Program-made: the position numbers and the translations under genes
The notes under the pieces: generated by a model
What the model was told of the DNA's origin: nothing
Databases searched by the model: none
What the model saw: only the letters and a program-made list of their open reading frames with translations
Assembly: GCF_041914405.1 (NCBI RefSeq)
Contig: NZ_JAYSDK010000002.1
Coordinates: 62,001 to 126,000, forward strand
Source: Zoogloea sp041914405
Lineage (GTDB): Bacteria; Pseudomonadota; Gammaproteobacteria; Burkholderiales; Rhodocyclaceae
DNA length: 64,000 nt
Direction: 5' to 3'
Shown: positions 60,314-64,000 of the stretch, piece after piece
Layout of the letters: every line of letters starts with the position of its first letter
Position numbering within the stretch: the first letter of the stretch is position 1

Positions 60314-61561
60314 TCATTTCTTGCCGAGTCCGTCGGCGGAGTAGGTGTTGCGGGGATTCCAAAGCATCCAGCCGTTGGTGCCGAGCTTTTCCGCTGCGTC
60401 GATTTGCTGGCGGATCTCCGGACCGTCGAAGGCGCGGTGGTCGAAGGCATAGTCGCGGAAGCCCTGGATCCAGGGGCGCAGCCTCAACGGGGCGATGCCG
60501 CTGCGCTCCAGACCATGCTTGAGCGTGAGGTAGACGATCTCGTAAGGGTTGGCGACCGGGTTCGGATAGCCCGGAATGCCGAACTTGAAGCCTGACGGAT
60601 AGAGCATCGGTGACAGGTAGTCGAGGCGGTTGATCAGCACTTCGAGCTTCTGTCCGATCTGGGTGTCGTTGGTGTTCCAGAACACATAGCCGAAGATATC
60701 GGCCGCCACGAAGACGTTGTACGGCAGGAGGCGCTGTCGGGCTGCTGCCAGGAAGCCGGAAATGGCCGCAATGCGATTGGCCTCCGTGTTGGCGACGGAG
60801 AAGACCAGCCCCGGCGTATCGGGAAAACGCACGTAATCGAACTGGATCTCGTCGAAGCCCAGGCGGGCCGCGTCCACTGCCAGATCCAGGCTGTAGTTCC
60901 AGGCCTCCTGGCGCGAGGGGTCGATCCAGGCCAGTTCTTCCCGGTCGTGGAAGAGCGCACCGCCAGCGGTCCGGACAGCCCATTCAGGATGGGCCTTGGC
61001 GAAGGGGTCGTCCTTGAAGACGACGATGCGGGCGATCAGGTAGATGTGCTTTTCCCGAAGCTGGGCGAGCAGCTTGCCCATGTCCGCGACGGTCGTCGTG
61101 TGGCGCGCGCCGACGGCGTCGGCCATCGCGACGGTGGTTGGGTAGGGGATGCCACCCCGGTCGCCCTTAACGTCGATCACCAGGGCATTGAGTTCGGTGC
61201 GTTCGATCAGGTCGAGGGCGGCGTCGCGCAGGCCTTGGTGACCGATGCCCCAGAAGGACAGGTACAGGGCTTTGGGGCGGATGGTGGCAAGCCGCATCGT
61301 CGGTGCAGACTCCCCGTCGGGGGGCATGACCGATGCACGACTGTAGCCGATGGCGCGGGCAGCCACCGTGGCGCAGGTGCCGGGAAAGGCGTAGCGGCCG
61401 TCGGCTCCCGTGGTCAGCACATCCTTGCCGCGGGTGACCAGCGCCCCGGCCAGGGGTTTGCCGCTGCCTGCATCGATGACCAGACCGGTACACGCCTGAA
61501 CCTCGGTAGCGAGGAGCAGCAGGGCGAGGACGATCAGTGCGTACTTGCAGATGCTTTTCAT
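60314..61561 (-). CDS. DUF4015 putative glycoside hydrolase, secreted
   Basis: 415 residues. Signal peptide about 1-23 (LLLLATEVQA). A short carboxypeptidase-regulatory-like beta domain (GLVIDAGSGKPLAGALVTRG) covers 25-90. The rest is a TIM-barrel of the DUF4015 type: LNALVIDVKGDRG, YLIARIVVFKDDP, LGFDEIQFDYVRFP, VAADIFGYVFW, YLSPMLYPSG. Substrate unknown; some relatives act on exopolysaccharide. The ATG at 61561 lies inside the deacetylase frame. The TGA overlaps an ATG at 60317 (see fusion gene). Confidence 0.85.
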   Translation of the reverse strand: MKSICKYALIVLALLLLATEVQACTGLVIDAGSGKPLAGALVTRGKDVLTTGADGRYAFPGTCATVAARAIGYSRASVMPPDGESAPTMRLATIRPKALYLSFWGIGHQGLRDAALDLIERTELNALVIDVKGDRGGIPYPTTVAMADAVGARHTTTVADMGKLLAQLREKHIYLIARIVVFKDDPFAKAHPEWAVRTAGGALFHDREELAWIDPSRQEAWNYSLDLAVDAARLGFDEIQFDYVRFPDTPGLVFSVANTEANRIAAISGFLAAARQRLLPYNVFVAADIFGYVFWNTNDTQIGQKLEVLINRLDYLSPMLYPSGFKFGIPGYPNPVANPYEIVYLTLKHGLERSGIAPLRLRPWIQGFRDYAFDHRAFDGPEIRQQIDAAEKLGTNGWMLWNPRNTYSADGLGKK

Positions 61562-62342
61562 GGTCGTGCTCCGCTTGCAGAACCTTCAGGTTGTGGAGCA
61601 GCCCGCTGACGCCGCTCCGGTCGACGATCAGGTAGCGCGGCAAGGCCAGCGGCGAATCAAGGGCGGTGGCGCGGCGCTCGCCGAGGGTGAAGGCCGCCCG
61701 GTAGCCGGCGGCCCTGGCGGCATCTTCCAGTTCGGCATCCACGATACCGAAGGGCCAGGCAAGGTAGACCGCATCGACGCCGAGCCGGCTCTGCAGAATC
61801 TGACGGGGGGTGTCGAGCTGCTTGCGGACGAACTGCCGGTAGGCTGCGGGGTCCAGCCGCCGCCGCTCGATCCGGAAGTCCGGGTGCCACCAGGTGTGCG
61901 ACTGGATGCTCACGCTGCCGGTGGCGAGCAGCTCCTGCAGTTGCTCCCAGGTCATTGCATAACTGGCGTTGGAGATGGCCGACGGGTAGATGAAGAGCGT
62001 GACGGGCAGGTGCTCCCGGCGGATGATCGGCAGCAAGTCGGTGTAAACCGTGCGGTGTCCGTCGTCGACAGTGATGGCGGCCGCCTTGGGTGGCAGCGAC
62101 ACACGGCCGGCCAGGCCATCAACGATGGTGGTGAGGGGGACGATGGTGTAACCGGCTCGCCGGAGTTCGGCGAGCTGAGCGACGAAAACCTCGGTGCGGG
62201 TCGTCATGCTGTCGGCCACCTGCGGGCCGAAGCGGTGATAGACGAGGATGGCGGCGGAAGACGGCGCCGCATGTGCCGACCCGCTGAAGAGTACGGCGAC
62301 AACGATGAGTCCTGCCCGCAGCATCTGCAGGCAAAGACTCAT
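61167..62342 (-). CDS. Polysaccharide deacetylase-like protein; C-terminal frame runs into next gene
   Basis: Residues 1-262 (counting from ATG 62342) form a secreted NodB-type protein: signal peptide ending GSAHA, AILVYHRFG, ITVDDGHRTVY (metal-site motif, here Asp-Asp-Gly), QSHTWWHPDF and YLAWPFG. Such enzymes remove acetyl groups from polysaccharides. Beyond LLHNLKVLQAEHDHEKH the frame stays open for about 130 more codons, but these overlap the DUF4015 gene out of frame and look non-native (Arg/Pro rich). A one-base change near 61580 would give a stop at the ATGA overlap usual in this genome. An ATG at 62369 is an alternative start. Confidence 0.7.
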   Translation of the reverse strand: MSLCLQMLRAGLIVVAVLFSGSAHAAPSSAAILVYHRFGPQVADSMTTRTEVFVAQLAELRRAGYTIVPLTTIVDGLAGRVSLPPKAAAITVDDGHRTVYTDLLPIIRREHLPVTLFIYPSAISNASYAMTWEQLQELLATGSVSIQSHTWWHPDFRIERRRLDPAAYRQFVRKQLDTPRQILQSRLGVDAVYLAWPFGIVDAELEDAARAAGYRAAFTLGERRATALDSPLALPRYLIVDRSGVSGLLHNLKVLQAEHDHEKHLQVRTDRPRPAAPRYRGSGVYRSGHRCRQRQTPGRGAGHPRQGCADHGSRRPLRLSRHLRHGGCPRHRLQSCIGHAPRRGVCTDDAACHHPPQSPVPVLLGHRSPRPARRRPRPDRTHRTQCPGDRR

Positions 62343-62420
62343 TATCGATGCGTTCCCTCGGACATCCATTTCGACGGCTCTGCCATCGTCAAGTGCTGCC
62401 GCTGTTCAGCTCCTGAGTCG

Positions 62421-62438
62421 GGGCGAATTCGTTCGCCC
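62421..62438. repeat. Single REP-like palindrome, variant copy
   Basis: GGGCGAATTCGTTCGCCC differs in one base from the copies at 25.6 and 60.2 kb. It lies in the 189-bp gap between the nosR-linked membrane protein and the deacetylase gene, both on the minus strand. Confidence 0.75.
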
Positions 62439-62531
62439 GCGCATGAAACACGGACTTTTTCTTTCAGGATAGTCCCAATGCGGCCGGACTGAGGATGGGG
62501 CTCAGTCCGGCTGTCAAATTCGACACGGGGC

Positions 62532-62954
62532 TTACACGATCAGCACGCCCGATGTCTTCAGCGCGATGAACAGTACGGCGCCGATCAGCAGGTTCTTGAA
62601 GCTCACGTAGCAGATCATGTCCATGGTCGTCGCGCGGCGGTACAGGCGGCCCCACCAGGGGCCTTCCTTCACGTAGGGCTTGGCGTCGAGGCGGACCAGC
62701 ACCTCGAAGACGCTCCAGCCAAACCACCAGCCGATGATGGCGCCAGCTTCCAGGCGGCCGAGGGCTGCCATCACCCAGGCCAGCGTGGCGGCGATGGCCA
62801 GCGCGAAGCCGGCACCCTGAATCGCCTTGCGGGCCGGCTGGCCCTTGCCGGCCCAGGGCCACAGGTGGTCGCGGACCTCCGCGACGAGCCAGGGCAGGCC
62901 GTGGGCTTCGCCGTAGGCGGGCTGGCGTAGTTCGTTGCGGTCGGCGATGGTCAT
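62532..62954 (-). CDS. Small membrane protein downstream of nosR
   Basis: 140 residues with about three membrane helices (GAGFALAIAATLAWVMAAL, IIGWWFGWSVFEVLVRL, LLIGAVLFIALKTSGVL). Family not recognised. The ATG at 62954 overlaps the nosR stop (ATGA), so it is coupled to NosR and may belong to its electron-transfer or regulatory complex. Inference from position only. Confidence 0.75.
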   Translation of the reverse strand: MTIADRNELRQPAYGEAHGLPWLVAEVRDHLWPWAGKGQPARKAIQGAGFALAIAATLAWVMAALGRLEAGAIIGWWFGWSVFEVLVRLDAKPYVKEGPWWGRLYRRATTMDMICYVSFKNLLIGAVLFIALKTSGVLIV

Positions 62955-64000
62955 GCCGTGGCTCCTTCCTTCTTCGGTTCGACCGGCACTTGATGGATGG
63001 GGATGAAGTAGCCCTTGCCGTTGATCGGGGTGAGCGGCTGGCCGGCTTTGGTGCGGCGCTTGCGCTCCTGGGCCAGCGGCGGGCAGGCGTGGTCGTCGTA
63101 GTAGAGCACCATGCAGTCGAGGCACAGCATGCATTCACGCTGGTCGATGTTGCCCTTGGCGTCGATGGCCTGGGAGCCACAGCCCTTGGCGCAGGCCTTG
63201 CACGAGGTGCATTCGTCCTTGCGCTTGAGGCCGAACCAGCGGAAGGTGGTCGGCATCGCCAGCGAGGCCCCGAGGGGACACAGGTACTTGCAGAACGGCC
63301 GCTCGATGAAGATCGACAGGCCCAGCAGGCCGGCCGCGAACAGGCTGTAGGGCCAGCTGCGGTTGGTGATGCCGACCAGGAAGGTGGTCTTGAAGGGCTC
63401 CACCTCGGCGAGCTTCTCGGCCAGGCCCATGCTGAAGAAGGACACCGCCAGCAGCCCGAAGAAGACCACGTACTTCACCCACTTGAGCTTGTCGTGCAGG
63501 GGCTTGGGCAACTGGAACTGGAAGCGCTTGAGACCGACCAGCCGGCCGAGGCGGAACAGCAGTTCCGACAGGGAGCCGAAGGGGCACAGCCAGCCGCAGA
63601 AGAAACCGCGTCCCCAGATGAAGACAGTGACGATGATGAAGACCCAGAACACGAAGATCAGCGGGTCGGACAGGAACAGCTCCCACTTCCACTGGAACAG
63701 CAGGCTGTGGAACCAGGTGAGCACCTGGGTGATGGACGGCTGGGCCATGGCCGAGAAGCCGACGAAGCCGATGGAGATCACCCAGCCCGTGTACTTGAAC
63801 GCATTGACTGGCCAGCGGCGCTGGCGGTTGGCGCGCCGCACCAGCTTGTCGCGGCTGGCATAGGCGGCGGAGATGGCGAGCAGGAAGACGATGAAACCGG
63901 CGATTTCGACGGCGCGTTCCTTCCACACCTTCAGCCAGGTCGGGTCCGGTTTGACCACCACTGGGCGGCCGCCCTCCACGTATTTGTCGGCCAGCCAGTA
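62951..64000 (-). CDS. nosR: NosR, C-terminal part (5' end beyond right edge)
   Basis: The last 349 codons of NosR are present and the gene starts outside the window. Visible are several membrane helices, two CxxxCP motifs (CGWLCPFG and CKYLCPLG), and a bacterial ferredoxin-type pair of [4Fe-4S] sites (CTSCKACAKGC, CMLCLDC). NosR is a membrane flavo-iron-sulfur protein needed for nos expression and electron supply to N2O reductase. nosDFYL lie 30 kb away on the same strand; nosZ may be beyond the right edge. Confidence 0.93.
   Translation of the reverse strand, partial: YWLADKYVEGGRPVVVKPDPTWLKVWKERAVEIAGFIVFLLAISAAYASRDKLVRRANRQRRWPVNAFKYTGWVISIGFVGFSAMAQPSITQVLTWFHSLLFQWKWELFLSDPLIFVFWVFIIVTVFIWGRGFFCGWLCPFGSLSELLFRLGRLVGLKRFQFQLPKPLHDKLKWVKYVVFFGLLAVSFFSMGLAEKLAEVEPFKTTFLVGITNRSWPYSLFAAGLLGLSIFIERPFCKYLCPLGASLAMPTTFRWFGLKRKDECTSCKACAKGCGSQAIDAKGNIDQRECMLCLDCMVLYYDDHACPPLAQERKRRTKAGQPLTPINGKGYFIPIHQVPVEPKKEGATA

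Noticed and set aside
1..64000. tRNA, rRNA genes and CRISPR arrays
   Set aside because: No cloverleaf-like T-loop sequences, rRNA segments or regularly spaced repeats were noticed on either strand.

Overview
The window is a high-GC proteobacterial chromosome segment. Gene content and order point to a betaproteobacterium of the order Rhodocyclales (Azospira/Dechloromonas-like); this is inferred from the cysE-iscR-(iscS-like)-iscS-iscU-iscA-hscB-hscA-fdx-iscX order, the nos genes, dense operons with 4-nt ATGA start/stop overlaps, and protein resemblance, not from a database search.

Layout. 1-2901: end of tesA, suhB divergent from trmJ, then cysE. 2917-9651: a complete ISC iron-sulfur assembly operon under an iscR promoter that carries two IscR-type sites, followed by a glutathione peroxidase. 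10164-16192 (minus strand): a CheY-like regulator, prmB with a His/acidic tail, dapE, pilU, dapD and dapC. 16402-24032 (plus strand): smc-zipA-ligA-galU. 24217-27840: peptidoglycan-directed genes without export signals, one coupled to a small secreted protein, with REP palindromes between them. 27837-32546 (minus strand): nosDFYL, two unrecognised small genes and a second nosL. 32613-37430: a TRIC/UPF0126 channel gene under a tandem glycine riboswitch, a large divergent penicillin-binding protein and a HAD phosphatase.

37674-41510 is accessory: an IS5/IS903-type insertion sequence, lower-GC unknown genes, a gene-poor stretch of about 0.9 kb, and a ProQ/FinO gene. 41705-44257: a MerR regulator divergent from a DUF2938-flavodoxin pair with a textbook 19-bp-spacer MerR promoter, then a carboxymuconolactone decarboxylase and a small unknown gene. 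44541-50336: a PEP-CTERM protein, an AraC regulator, an alpha/beta hydrolase paired with a Baeyer-Villiger-type monooxygenase whose signature histidine is changed, and an S1/P1 nuclease. 50826-52480: mosB-mosA, encoding the two subunits of the molybdenum storage protein, ended by a strong terminator.

52538-57853: a universal stress protein, a small gene broken at a G6 run, a giant hybrid histidine kinase with the relic of a second kinase upstream, and an orphan HicA-like gene. 57879-62342 (minus strand): a polysaccharide deacetylase-like gene, a DUF4015 glycosidase-like gene and a serine hydrolase-NamZ fusion, with REP palindromes at the fusion's start. The right edge holds the C-terminal part of nosR and a small membrane protein. 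The nos genes are therefore split by about 30 kb, and nosZ is not in the window.

No tRNA, rRNA or CRISPR array was seen. The most distinctive contents are the molybdenum storage pair, the extended nos cluster, the export-signal-less peptidoglycan hydrolase set, and the serine hydrolase-NamZ fusion carrying REP insertions.
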